The notes under the pieces: model-generated
Told to the model about the DNA's origin: nothing
The model's input: the letters and a program-made list of their open reading frames with translations, nothing else
Database searches by the model: none
Made by a program: the position numbers and the translations under genes
Origin: CAZOVK01 sp964583165
Lineage (GTDB): Bacteria > Bacillota > Clostridia > Lachnospirales > WRAX01
DNA length: 23,864 nt
Assembly (NCBI GenBank): GCA_964583165.1
Contig: CAZOVK010000033.1
Span: forward strand, 1 to 23,864
Direction: 5' to 3'
Shown: positions 15,459 through 22,876 of the stretch, piece by piece
Numbering within the stretch: the first letter of the stretch is position 1
How the letters are laid out: each line of letters opens with the position of its first letter

Positions 15459-16352
15459 TTACACCAATCGCTTGATGTTATCCTCCAAATTCCCGGGCAA
15501 TAGATTGAGAACGGGAACCTCAATGAGCGTGTATGCGCCCGGGTTTTGCTTCTTTGTCGCGCGGCAGGCGGCTACCATAATTTGACCTGTCAACGCGGGG
15601 TTGTTAATCTTCATGTTAAACTCGAAAAGTTGGTTGTCTGTTGAGCCTGAAACGCCCTTCCTGACCATGTTCACGCCGTGACCGCGGTCAAGCAACGCCG
15701 ATACGTCTGGTACTTCGATAACATGCGTTTCGTCATGCGTGAAGTATGGGTCGGTCAGAATGCCGTTCTTGACAGCTTCAAAGTCCGCGCCGTTTTCTAG
15801 CTGAACATAGACCATGCGGCGGTGAATGCTTGTGCCCACGGGGATAGTCATAGAAAGCGCGGCGGCTACGCCCTTAATCGCCTTGGCGGCGACGGTATGC
15901 CCCATGCTCATGCCGGGGCCGAAATTCGTGTAGGTGATACCCTTGGGCGCGCAGGCTTCCAGCATTGTACGAACGATTGAGTCAGAGCCTGGGTCCCAAC
16001 CCGCGCTGATGATACTGACGGCATTGTGTTCCTTGGCTACCTTGTCTAGCTCAACGCGTAAATCCCAAATAGACGTGTGTATGTCATAACTATCGACAGT
16101 GTTGATACCGAGCGATAGGTAGTGTTTGGCGAGCTCTGGCACGGCGCGTGTGGGGGTTGCGAGTAATGCCACATCAACTGTGCCTAATTTTGTAATGTCG
16201 TCAACGAATTTGATACCGTTTTCTTCGTGTTCGTTCTTGCCGTGGCGTAAAACAACGCCCGCAAGCTCCATGTCTTCTGCCTGTAAAACCGCCTGTACGG
16301 CGAATTGTCCGATGTTGCCGTAGCCTACTACGGCGATGCGTAACTTTTTCAT
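15459..16352 (-). CDS. ddh: meso-diaminopimelate D-dehydrogenase
   Basis: The 297-residue NADP-dependent enzyme aminates tetrahydrodipicolinate to meso-diaminopimelate in one step, for peptidoglycan and lysine. The Rossmann motif GYGNIG lies at 10-15. The family-specific blocks are SAGWDPGSDS (116-125), NFGPGMSMGHT (143-153) and the following AIKGVAAALSMTIPVG (158-173). The ATG at 16352 is chosen because GGAGG stands 8 bases upstream and it starts the Rossmann strand; an upstream in-frame start at 16409 would lie inside the -35 region. It heads the ddh-leuS-lgt unit and has its own promoter. Ddh lets the cell bypass the acylated DAP route. Confidence 0.95.
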   Translation of the reverse strand: MKKLRIAVVGYGNIGQFAVQAVLQAEDMELAGVVLRHGKNEHEENGIKFVDDITKLGTVDVALLATPTRAVPELAKHYLSLGINTVDSYDIHTSIWDLRVELDKVAKEHNAVSIISAGWDPGSDSIVRTMLEACAPKGITYTNFGPGMSMGHTVAAKAIKGVAAALSMTIPVGTSIHRRMVYVQLENGADFEAVKNGILTDPYFTHDETHVIEVPDVSALLDRGHGVNMVRKGVSGSTDNQLFEFNMKINNPALTGQIMVAACRATKKQNPGAYTLIEVPVLNLLPGNLEDNIKRLV

Positions 16353-16380
16353 AACTTTACCTCCAAACTTGAATGGTATA

Positions 16381-16409
16381 ATAATAGTACATTTCACTGA
16401 CAATTTCAA
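16381..16409 (-). promoter_or_regulatory. sigma-A promoter of ddh
   Basis: On the minus strand, -35 TTGAAA (16409-16404), a 17-base spacer and -10 TATTAT (16386-16381). It lies divergently next to the promoter of the P-loop gene. Confidence 0.75.
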
Positions 16410-16427
16410 GAAAATTTTGAAAAGGGA

Positions 16428-16456
16428 TTGCCAAGTCGCCGATAAAAGGTTATTAT
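16428..16456 (+). promoter_or_regulatory. putative promoter of the small P-loop gene
   Basis: -35-like TTGCCA (16428-16433), a 17-base spacer and -10-like TATTAT (16451-16456). TATAAT at 16456-16461 is an alternative -10 with a longer spacer. Confidence 0.6.
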
Positions 16457-16489
16457 ATAATCAATGAATTAACAATTGGAGGGAAGGAC

Positions 16490-16912
16490 ATGAAAGACTC
16501 AATAAAATTACTGGTCGGCGGCAAGGGCGAAGGGAAGACAAAAAGGCTTATTGACATGGCGAATGAATCCGTCAAGACCACCGACGGCCACATCGTGTTC
16601 ATTGATGATGACAGACGGCATATTTTTGATTTGCATTATGACATTCGTTTTGTCGATACGATTGATTTTCCGCTTATGAACTATAGAGAACTCATCGGCT
16701 TTATCTTCGGCATTCTGTCGCAGGACGCTGACATCTGTGAAATCTATCTCGACGGCATAAATAATTTGGTTAAAACGCTCGATTTTGAGTCGCTCAGAAG
16801 ACTGCTTCAAAAAATGGACAGCATCCACAAGAAGTTCGGCGTTACATTCATTCTGTCGGTCAATGTACCGAAAGATGAATTGCCTGCTGAATTGGCTGAA
16901 CTGGTTATATAG
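16490..16912 (+). CDS. small P-loop NTPase-like protein of unknown function
   Basis: The 140-residue soluble protein opens with a perfect Walker A loop, GGKGEGKT (10-17). A Walker B-like strand, CEIYLDGI (83-90, Asp88), and a further hydrophobic strand ending in VN (about 119-125) are in the order expected of a minimal RecA-like core. No other domain is attached and the protein is too short for a normal kinase or ABC ATPase. Acidic IDDD (38-41) follows strand two. GGAGGG precedes the ATG by 6 bases. It is a single gene, divergent from ddh and closed by a hairpin. Role unknown: it could be a nucleotide-binding accessory or regulator. No membrane segment or signal is seen. Confidence 0.8.
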   Translation: MKDSIKLLVGGKGEGKTKRLIDMANESVKTTDGHIVFIDDDRRHIFDLHYDIRFVDTIDFPLMNYRELIGFIFGILSQDADICEIYLDGINNLVKTLDFESLRRLLQKMDSIHKKFGVTFILSVNVPKDELPAELAELVI

Positions 16913-16938
16913 TCGCAAAATGTGATTTATGTTAAATA

Positions 16939-16961
16939 AGGGGCGGGGCTTTCCTGCCCCT
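16939..16961 (+). terminator. probable terminator after the P-loop gene
   Basis: AGGGGC (16939-16944) pairs with GCCCCT (16956-16961) around an 11-base loop. The tail is AAATTCTATA, poor in T, so termination may be weak. Confidence 0.5.
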
Positions 16962-16977
16962 AAATTCTATACAAAAT

Positions 16978-16992
16978 GAGGTGTAAAACATT
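16978..16992 (+). promoter_or_regulatory. ribosome-binding site pointing to an ATT start codon
   Basis: GAGGTG (16978-16983) is followed after 6 bases by ATT (16990-16992), which is in frame with the acetyltransferase gene. The first ATG of that frame is 45 bases further on and has no Shine-Dalgarno. Confidence 0.6.
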
Positions 16993-17829
16993 CAAATTTC
17001 ATTCTGCAATAGCAACGATAAAGAATATCAGCGCATGTTAAACGACCTATTGAAACCGATTTTTCTGGACTTTCAGTTTTGGTATGACCTAGATTTATGG
17101 GACAGCAACTATGAAAGCTATTCTATTATAGAGAATGGCGAAATAGTGTCTAATATTTGTCTGTTTAAGTCGAAACTGCAATATCAAGGCAAGGTGCACA
17201 ACGCCTTATCTGTCGGAGCTGTAGCGACTAAACGCGAATATCGCTCAAAAGGATATTCGCGGATGATTATGGAGCACATTATAGAGAAATACCCCGACAC
17301 TATCATGTATCTGTCTGCAAACGAGAATGTAGTGAATTTTTACCCTTTATTCGGCTTCACGCGGGTGTTTGAAAAACTGCCTGTCATCATAACGGACATT
17401 AACAACAGCGAACAACCTGTTAAATTGAGTTTTGATGACCCAAAGGTATGGCATTATGTGAAGAACCGCAAAAACTTTTCACATAAACTAGACTGTCTGA
17501 ACACAGAGAATATCAATCTGTTTCATATCTATTGGGGCTATCTAAAGGATTGTCTATATGAAATCACGGAGTTTGGCGCGTTGATAGTCGCAAAGCAGAA
17601 TGGCACAACCTTAAAACTCAAAGCGATATTCACTGAAAATATCATCAGCTTTGATGAAATCAAGCATTATCTGCCGTTTCGAGGGATAACGCGGGTTGAG
17701 TTTGGGTTCACTCCCGATTGTTTGGCTACAGATTTTCATTTTGAAGAATATGAAGCTGACCCCCTGTTTGTCAGAGGGGTTAAGTGCGATATTGGAGAAT
17801 TTAAGTTCCCCGAATTGTCGATTACATAA
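16990..17829 (+). CDS. GNAT family N-acetyltransferase, probable ATT start
   Basis: The protein has 279 residues if started at the ATT at 16990, or 264 from the first ATG (17035). The extra 15 residues (QISFCNSNDKEYQR after the initiator) read directly into MLNDLLKPIF and look like the natural N-terminus; the Shine-Dalgarno fits only the ATT. The GNAT core is in the first half. The acetyl-CoA loop region is VGAVATKREYRSKGYSRMIM, matching the RxxGxG/A-type pattern as R-S-K-G-Y-S, with the later NENVVNFYPLFGF block. The second half (about residues 140-279) is an extra domain of unknown kind. The substrate is not predictable. Codon use is more AT-rich than in the flanking operons, and the gene stands alone between hairpins, suggesting recent acquisition. 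Confidence 0.82.
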   Translation: MQISFCNSNDKEYQRMLNDLLKPIFLDFQFWYDLDLWDSNYESYSIIENGEIVSNICLFKSKLQYQGKVHNALSVGAVATKREYRSKGYSRMIMEHIIEKYPDTIMYLSANENVVNFYPLFGFTRVFEKLPVIITDINNSEQPVKLSFDDPKVWHYVKNRKNFSHKLDCLNTENINLFHIYWGYLKDCLYEITEFGALIVAKQNGTTLKLKAIFTENIISFDEIKHYLPFRGITRVEFGFTPDCLATDFHFEEYEADPLFVRGVKCDIGEFKFPELSIT

Positions 17830-17833
17830 TAAT

Positions 17834-17884
17834 AAGAACACACCTGCCACAAGCGCAATGTGCATTTATGGCGGATGTGTTCTT
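17834..17884. terminator. bidirectional terminator between the GNAT gene and buk
   Basis: AAGAACACACCTGCCA (17834-17849) pairs, with a few mismatches, with TGGCGGATGTGTTCTT (17869-17884). Short A and T runs flank it on both sides. It separates the convergent plus-strand GNAT gene from minus-strand buk. Confidence 0.75.
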
Positions 17885-17886
17885 TT

Positions 17887-17945
17887 AGAACCTGGGCGGC
17901 GTCAAGACCGCCAAGACAGCGGCTCAAATATTGAATACTGGTTCT
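17887..17945. other. second hairpin-forming segment between the GNAT gene and buk
   Basis: AGAACC (17887-17892) pairs with GGTTCT (17940-17945), enclosing an inner GGCGG/CCGCC hairpin (17895-17912). It lies right after the buk stop on the minus strand. It may be a second terminator or a remnant of a small repeat unit; the function is unknown. Confidence 0.4.
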
Positions 17946-17949
17946 TATA

Positions 17950-19005
17950 TTACGCAAAAACACTAGCCTGTTCTTCGCCTTTCAACAAGCGCAATGCCCC
18001 CGCCGCGAGGGCTTCAAGCTCAAACTCGCCCGCCATGACGTGAACGGGGGCAAGAAATTTCACATATCCCGTAACCATGTCAGTCAGCATCTTTGAGTGT
18101 GCTATGCCGCCTGTCAAAATGATTGCGTCTATGTGGTCGAGGGCTACGGCTAAAATCGATATGCCCTTTGCGATTTGATAGGCCTGTGCTCTGTAAATGA
18201 GTTCAGCCTTTTCGTCGCCGTCCGCTATCATCTTTTCTATCTTGCGGCAATCGGGTGTGCCCAACAGTGCCTTCAAGCCGCCTCCTCCGCGGATTTTCTT
18301 CTTCATCTCTTTTTCTGTGTATTCGCCTGAATAACACATCTCAATAACAGTCAAGAGCGGGATACTCCCCGCGCGTTCGGGCGCGAAGGGTCCGTTGTCG
18401 TCTGATTGAGAGTCTACGATTTTGCCGCCCTTGTGTGCGCTGGTGGAGATTCCGCCGCCCAAGTGGGCTACTAGCAACTGCATGTCCTCATACTTCTTGC
18501 CTTGGCTCTCCGCAAAACGCCGCGCCATTGCCCTGGAATTGAGGACGTGGCAGAAACTGTGGCGCGTGATTTCCGGTAAGCCTGTTACAGCCGCAACGGG
18601 TAGAAGCTCGTCAGCTGACACAGCGTCATATATATACGAAGGGATGCCGAGTGGTTTCGCCACGGCGTCAGCTATTACCGCGCCGAGGTTTGACGCGTGC
18701 TCAGGCAAGCTTCCGCTGTTGATGAGTGTGAGCATTGCGTCATTTACGACATAACCGCCCGACTTTACAGGTGGCAATAGCCCACCACGCCCTACAACAG
18801 CCGAAAGTTCGGTTGCATTTATGCCGTATTTCGCCAGTGTGTCTAAAACGGCTTGTTTGCGGAAGTCCGTCTGTTCGTATATACTTGCGTATTTCTCTAA
18901 ATTCGTCGCGTCATGTTCGATACTCTCGCGGAAGATGACCTCGTTATCCTCAAAAAGCCCAATCTTCGTTGATGTCGAACCCGGGTTTACAGCCAATATC
19001 TTCAA
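17950..19005 (-). CDS. buk: butyrate kinase
   Basis: The protein, 351 residues from the TTG at 19005, belongs to the acetate/butyrate kinase family and interconverts butyryl phosphate plus ADP with butyrate plus ATP. It starts with KILAVNPGSTSTKIG, the phosphate-binding opening of the family, and carries AVVGRGGLL, ITRHSFCHVLNSRAMARR, LLVAHLGGGIS and the GPFAPERAGS block typical of Buk. The TTG is preferred because AAGGTGG stands 7 bases before it; a GTG at 19011 is only 1 base from that site. No phosphate butyryltransferase gene (ptb), the usual partner, is nearby. A terminator separates it from the ser operon, so it probably has its own promoter, which I cannot place with confidence. Confidence 0.93.
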   Translation of the reverse strand: MKILAVNPGSTSTKIGLFEDNEVIFRESIEHDATNLEKYASIYEQTDFRKQAVLDTLAKYGINATELSAVVGRGGLLPPVKSGGYVVNDAMLTLINSGSLPEHASNLGAVIADAVAKPLGIPSYIYDAVSADELLPVAAVTGLPEITRHSFCHVLNSRAMARRFAESQGKKYEDMQLLVAHLGGGISTSAHKGGKIVDSQSDDNGPFAPERAGSIPLLTVIEMCYSGEYTEKEMKKKIRGGGGLKALLGTPDCRKIEKMIADGDEKAELIYRAQAYQIAKGISILAVALDHIDAIILTGGIAHSKMLTDMVTGYVKFLAPVHVMAGEFELEALAAGALRLLKGEEQASVFA

Positions 19006-19030
19006 AATCACACCACCTTGTTTTGAAATA

Positions 19031-19061
19031 GAAAATGCCCTTACAGAATAAAGGCATTTTC
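19031..19061 (-). terminator. terminator at the end of the serC-serA-DUF1015 operon
   Basis: On the minus strand GAAAATGCC and GGCATTTTC (19053-19061 and 19031-19039) form a 9-bp stem with a TTTTCTATTTC tail. It lies 10 bases after the DUF1015 stop and upstream of buk. Confidence 0.82.
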
Positions 19062-19070
19062 TTGTTTATT

Positions 19071-20321
19071 CTACGACAGTCTATGTACGAATAGACCGCT
19101 AAGGAGTTTCGGCTCGAACCATGTAGACTTAGGGGGCATAAGCTTGCCTGCGTCCGCGATGTTCATAAGTTCGTCCATACTCGTCGGGAACATAGAGAAC
19201 GCAACGACCATTTCGCCGGAATCTACGCGCTTTTTGAGTTCGCCAAGCCCACGGATGCCGCCGACAAAGTCAATCTTCTTGTCTGTGCGTGGGTCTTGAA
19301 TGTCAAGAAGTGGGTTCAGCAGGTAGTTTTGGAGAATGCTAACATCCAAAGCCGCGACGGGGTCATTCTCGTCAACGATTTCTGATTTCGCCGTGAGTGC
19401 GTACCACTTGCCGTCAATATACATGCCGAACATGTGACGTTTTTCTGGGCAGTAGCAACCTTCGCCGCTAAACTCAACTACGTCAAACTTCTGCGCGACG
19501 GCCTCAAGGAAGCTCTCTTTTGTGTAGCCATTCAAGCTTTTAACAACACGATTATAGTCATAGATTTTGAGCTGTTCGGCGTCAAAAATGACCGAGAGAT
19601 AGAAGTTAAACTCGGCGTTCTTGTCGTATGACGGGTCTTCTGCTCTGCGCTTCAAGCCAACCTTAACCGCGCTTGCGTTTCTGTGGTGACCGTCAGCGAT
19701 ATACATAGCGGGTATGTTCTTAAAGAGCTCCCGAATCTTCGCGATTTCTTCTTCACATTCAATAACCCAAACTGTATGCTGAACGCCGCCGTCAGCCGTG
19801 AAGTTATAAACGGGCGCGTGATTCTTCTTATGCGCTTCGATAATCTCATTCACAGTGGGCTGGTTGCGATACGCAAGGAAAATCGGCCCCGTGTTCGCGT
19901 CACAGATATCAACGTGGCGTATGCGGTCTTGCTCCTTGTCTTCGCGCGTCAGTTCGTGCTTTTTGATTTCGTTGTTCAGATATTCGTCAATAGAAGCGCA
20001 AGCGACAAGACCTGTCTGAGCGCGTCCGTCCATAGTCAGCATGTAGATATAGAAACAGGGCTTTTCGTCCTGAATAAATGTCTTTTCCGCAATCATTCTG
20101 TCGAGATTCTCACGCGCTTTTGCGTAAACCTCGGGCGCATACAAATCTATCGACGGGTCTAAATCAATCTCCGCCTTGTCAACATGGAGGAAGGAGTAGG
20201 GGTTGCCCGCTACCATTTCACGCGCTTCGGCGCTTGTCATTACGTCATACGGAAGCGCCGCAACTTTGTCAGCGAGTGACTCAGTTGGTCGAATCGCCTT
20301 AAATGCCCTGATGTCAGACAT
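19071..20321 (-). CDS. DUF1015 family protein, third gene of the serine biosynthesis operon
   Basis: This 416-residue soluble protein starts at the ATG at 20321, with GAGGTG 6 bases upstream; a GTG at 20330 lies inside that site. Conserved-looking blocks are ALPYDVM (22-28), NPYSFLHVDK (40-49), a charged His/Asp/Arg stretch HELTREDKEQDRIRH (122-136), YIADGHHRNASA (207-218) and MPPKSTWFEPKL (395-406). DUF1015 proteins have no settled biochemical role that I can state. DGHHR resembles the phosphate- or nucleotide-binding motif of ParB/sulfiredoxin-fold proteins, a fold that includes an archaeal free-serine kinase. The gene follows serC and serA and precedes a terminator, so it belongs to the serine operon, which has no phosphatase. 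It may act on phosphoserine or serine; that is inference. Confidence 0.9.
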   Translation of the reverse strand: MSDIRAFKAIRPTESLADKVAALPYDVMTSAEAREMVAGNPYSFLHVDKAEIDLDPSIDLYAPEVYAKARENLDRMIAEKTFIQDEKPCFYIYMLTMDGRAQTGLVACASIDEYLNNEIKKHELTREDKEQDRIRHVDICDANTGPIFLAYRNQPTVNEIIEAHKKNHAPVYNFTADGGVQHTVWVIECEEEIAKIRELFKNIPAMYIADGHHRNASAVKVGLKRRAEDPSYDKNAEFNFYLSVIFDAEQLKIYDYNRVVKSLNGYTKESFLEAVAQKFDVVEFSGEGCYCPEKRHMFGMYIDGKWYALTAKSEIVDENDPVAALDVSILQNYLLNPLLDIQDPRTDKKIDFVGGIRGLGELKKRVDSGEMVVAFSMFPTSMDELMNIADAGKLMPPKSTWFEPKLLSGLFVHRLS

Positions 20322-20343
20322 ATAAATCACCTCATATAATAGA

Positions 20344-20372
20344 GGGTATCGGCTGTATTCCAGACGATACCC
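20344..20372 (-). other. intercistronic hairpin between serA and the DUF1015 gene
   Basis: GGGTATCG and CGATACCC (20344-20351, 20365-20372) form a perfect 8-bp stem with a 13-base loop. The minus-strand tail TCTATTATATG is not a U-tract, so full termination is unlikely. It may tune the level of the third gene or protect the upstream mRNA. Confidence 0.6.
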
Positions 20373-20384
20373 CCGATTCTTTCT

Positions 20385-21524
20385 TTAAGCTATTACAACA
20401 ACCTTTACAACACCGGCAACCTCGCCGATACATTTCAGGCAAATCTCGCCTTCAGCGTCAATAATCGCGTAACCGAGATTCCCGCGGACAGAAGCGACAA
20501 CCTTCGCGTCCTTACAAACCGCCTCTAAGTCTGCGCCGATATTCTCATTGCCCTTGCTCATTACGCAAACGCGGTGAGCGGTAGTGCGCGGGACTGTAAG
20601 GTTCGGGAAGTTCACGGAATTTCTGATGTTGCCATCAACCAAGAACGCCTTCATCTGTTCGGCCGCCATGAACGCGCAGTTTTCCTCAGATTCGGGAGTT
20701 GACGCGCCCAAGTGGGGTACGGTGATGATGTTTTTGACCTTAACGATGTCCTCTGTCGGCAGGTCTGTTACATAGAACGCAATCTTGCCGCTCTCGATAC
20801 CCGCTTTAACGTCGGCGTTGATAGCCAAATCACCGCGCGCAAAATTCAGGATACGTACGCCGTCTTTCATCTTAGCGATGTTCGTGGCATTGACCATGCC
20901 TTTTGTTTCAGCCGTCGCGGGCACGTTTAAGCTGATATAGTCAGCCACAGCCAGCAGTTCATCAAGCGTCTTAACAATCTGAACGCTCTCGTGAAGCTGT
21001 TTCTTGCCTTCTTCTGTTATATAGTTGTCAAAGCCCACAACCGTCATGCCGAGAGCGACAGCGGCGTTTGCCAAGGGTCGGCCGATTGCGCCAAGACCGA
21101 CGATACCGAGGGTTTTGCCCATGATTTCGGGGCCGACGAAGTCTGCCTTGCCTTTTTCGACAGTTTTTGCTACATCTGTCTGACCCTCAAGCGTGTCAAC
21201 CCACTTGATACCGTCAACAACGCGGCGTGACGACATAAGCATACCGCAGATGATAAGCTCTTTAACGGCGTTAGCGTTCGCGCCCGGTGTGTTGAAAACA
21301 ACAATACCCGCGTCAGAACACTTGTCAATCGGGATATTGTTCACGCCCGCGCCCGCGCGCGCAACAGCCTTTAAGCTTGCGGGCATTTCATATTCGTGCA
21401 TACTGAAGCTTCTGAGGATAATTCCATCAGGTGTATCGCAAGCGTCAGAAATCGCGAAAACGTCAGCAGGCAGAACAGAAAGCCCGGTTTTACTAATCTT
21501 GTTCAGTGTTAAAATGTTGTACAT
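20385..21524 (-). CDS. serA: D-3-phosphoglycerate dehydrogenase
   Basis: The 379-residue enzyme oxidises 3-phosphoglycerate to 3-phosphohydroxypyruvate, the first step of serine synthesis. The NAD motif is GLGAIG (143-148). The catalytic set is present: Arg230 in NFARG, Glu258 in LPTEDI and His271 in PHLGAS. Residues about 316-379 form a short ACT-like C-terminal domain (ending AGVVKVVVIA), which in relatives mediates serine feedback. The N-terminal strand is short and atypical. The ATG at 21524 follows GGAGGG by 5-6 bases; an in-frame start at 21542 lies before that site. It follows serC by 28 bases and is cotranscribed with it. Confidence 0.95.
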   Translation of the reverse strand: MYNILTLNKISKTGLSVLPADVFAISDACDTPDGIILRSFSMHEYEMPASLKAVARAGAGVNNIPIDKCSDAGIVVFNTPGANANAVKELIICGMLMSSRRVVDGIKWVDTLEGQTDVAKTVEKGKADFVGPEIMGKTLGIVGLGAIGRPLANAAVALGMTVVGFDNYITEEGKKQLHESVQIVKTLDELLAVADYISLNVPATAETKGMVNATNIAKMKDGVRILNFARGDLAINADVKAGIESGKIAFYVTDLPTEDIVKVKNIITVPHLGASTPESEENCAFMAAEQMKAFLVDGNIRNSVNFPNLTVPRTTAHRVCVMSKGNENIGADLEAVCKDAKVVASVRGNLGYAIIDAEGEICLKCIGEVAGVVKVVVIA

Positions 21525-21552
21525 ATCCGCCCTCCAAGGCATTCTTTAGAAC

Positions 21553-22632
21553 TTAGATGTTAGCCGCTTCGAATTCCTTCATGAAGTTGACAAGCTCTGT
21601 CACGTCTTCAAGCGTGCAAGCGTTGTACATGCTCACGCGGATGCCGCCGACTGTGCGGTAGCCCTTGAGGTTCATCATGCCACGTGCTTCGGCTTCTTTG
21701 ACGAACTTCGCGTCAAGCTCGGGTGTCTGGCAAAGCAGCGTGACGTTCATCATCGAACGGTCAGCGGGGTTCACTGTGCCGCGGAACATCTTAGAGCTGT
21801 CAACATAGTCATAAAGCAACTTCGCCTTAGCTTCGTTAATCTTCTGAATAGCCGCAACGCCGCCCATTTCTTTAACCCACTCAAAGACGAGTTTGGCAAG
21901 ATAGATGCCGTATGTCGGCGGTGTATTGTGCATAGAGCCGGCCTTAGCGTGTGGCGCGTAGTCCATCATTGTTGCCGTATTAGCAGGCGCATGACCGAGA
22001 AGGTCTTCGCGAACGATAACAACCGTAACACCGGCGGGGCCGATATTCTTCTGCGCGCCCGCGTAGATAAGACCGAACTTGGTTACGTCAACGACTTCCG
22101 AAAGAATGCAAGAGCTCATGTCGCAAACGAGCGGCACATTACCTGTTTCGGGTATTGATGTAAAACGTGTGCCGTAGATGGTGTTGTTCATTGTGTAGTG
22201 GAAGAAGTCGGCGTTAGGGTTGAATGTGGCGGGGTCAAGCGTCGGGATGTACGTAAACTGCTTGTCCTCACTGCTGGCTACTACATTGGGTTTTGTGAAC
22301 TTCTTCGCTTCTTTGATAGCCTTAGATGCCCATTCGCCTGTGTTGACGTAATCAGCTTCGCCGTTAATCGTAAGGTTAATCGGAACCATAGCAAACTGCT
22401 GTGTTGCGCCGCCTTGAAGGAAGAGAACCTTGTAGTTGGCGGGAATGTCCATAATCTCGCGCAAAAGTGCCTCAGCCGCAGTAACAATGCCTTCATAAAT
22501 CTTTGAGCGGTGGCTCATCTCCATAACGGACATGCCCGAACCCTCATAATCGATAAACTCAGCCTGAGCCTTAGCCATAACGGGACGCGGCAAAGCGCTG
22601 GGACCAGCCGAGAAATTGATAACTCTACCCAT
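21553..22632 (-). CDS. serC: phosphoserine aminotransferase
   Basis: The 359-residue PLP enzyme converts 3-phosphohydroxypyruvate and glutamate to phosphoserine. It shows INFSAGPSALP at the start, GMSVMEMSHRS (33-43), FLQGGATQQFAMVP (71-84) and the PLP lysine, Lys195, in YAGAQKNIGPAG. C-terminal GGIRVSMYNA is also typical. The ATG at 22632 is preceded by GGAGG at 8 bases. It is the first gene of the operon, reading from a perfect consensus promoter. Length and motifs are complete. Confidence 0.97.
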   Translation of the reverse strand: MGRVINFSAGPSALPRPVMAKAQAEFIDYEGSGMSVMEMSHRSKIYEGIVTAAEALLREIMDIPANYKVLFLQGGATQQFAMVPINLTINGEADYVNTGEWASKAIKEAKKFTKPNVVASSEDKQFTYIPTLDPATFNPNADFFHYTMNNTIYGTRFTSIPETGNVPLVCDMSSCILSEVVDVTKFGLIYAGAQKNIGPAGVTVVIVREDLLGHAPANTATMMDYAPHAKAGSMHNTPPTYGIYLAKLVFEWVKEMGGVAAIQKINEAKAKLLYDYVDSSKMFRGTVNPADRSMMNVTLLCQTPELDAKFVKEAEARGMMNLKGYRTVGGIRVSMYNACTLEDVTELVNFMKEFEAANI

Positions 22633-22679
22633 TGTGAAAACCTCCATAATATTGTATTTGTTGCTTTACTTCTATTATA

Positions 22680-22708
22680 ATTATACCCCCGCAGTAATTT
22701 ATTGTCAA
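22680..22708 (-). promoter_or_regulatory. consensus sigma-A promoter of serC-serA-DUF1015
   Basis: On the minus strand, -35 TTGACA (22708-22703), a 17-base spacer and -10 TATAAT (22685-22680), all matching consensus. The start point would be near 22673, leaving a leader of about 40 bases, too short for a T-box or a typical riboswitch. Confidence 0.92.
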
Positions 22709-22741
22709 ATGCTATTCTCCACATAAAACTAAAAAAACCTA

Positions 22742-22770
22742 TTGACAAGTATCCCCAATTAAGCTATACT
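22742..22770 (+). promoter_or_regulatory. sigma-A promoter of tRNA-Ser
   Basis: TTGACA (22742-22747), a 17-base spacer and TATACT (22765-22770), ending 10 bases before the mature tRNA. It is divergent from the serC promoter 33 bases away. Confidence 0.9.
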
Positions 22771-22780
22771 ATTTTAACAA

Positions 22781-22869
22781 GGAGAAATACCCAAGTGGCT
22801 GAAGGGGCTCCCCTGCTAAGGGAGTAGGTCGCTAATACCGGCGCGAGGGTTCAAATCCCTCTTTCTCCG
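22781..22869 (+). tRNA. tRNA-Ser (anticodon GCU)
   Basis: Acceptor GGAGAAA (22781-22787) pairs with TTTCTCC (22862-22868), with G as discriminator. The anticodon stem CTCCC/GGGAG encloses CTGCTAA, so the anticodon is GCU (22815-22817), reading AGC and AGU. A long variable arm, as in serine tRNAs, holds a GGT/ACC stem. The T arm GAGGG-TTCAAAT-CCCTC is complete. CCA is not encoded. The gene is intact and has its own promoter. Confidence 0.96.
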
Positions 22870-22876
22870 TCATAAT

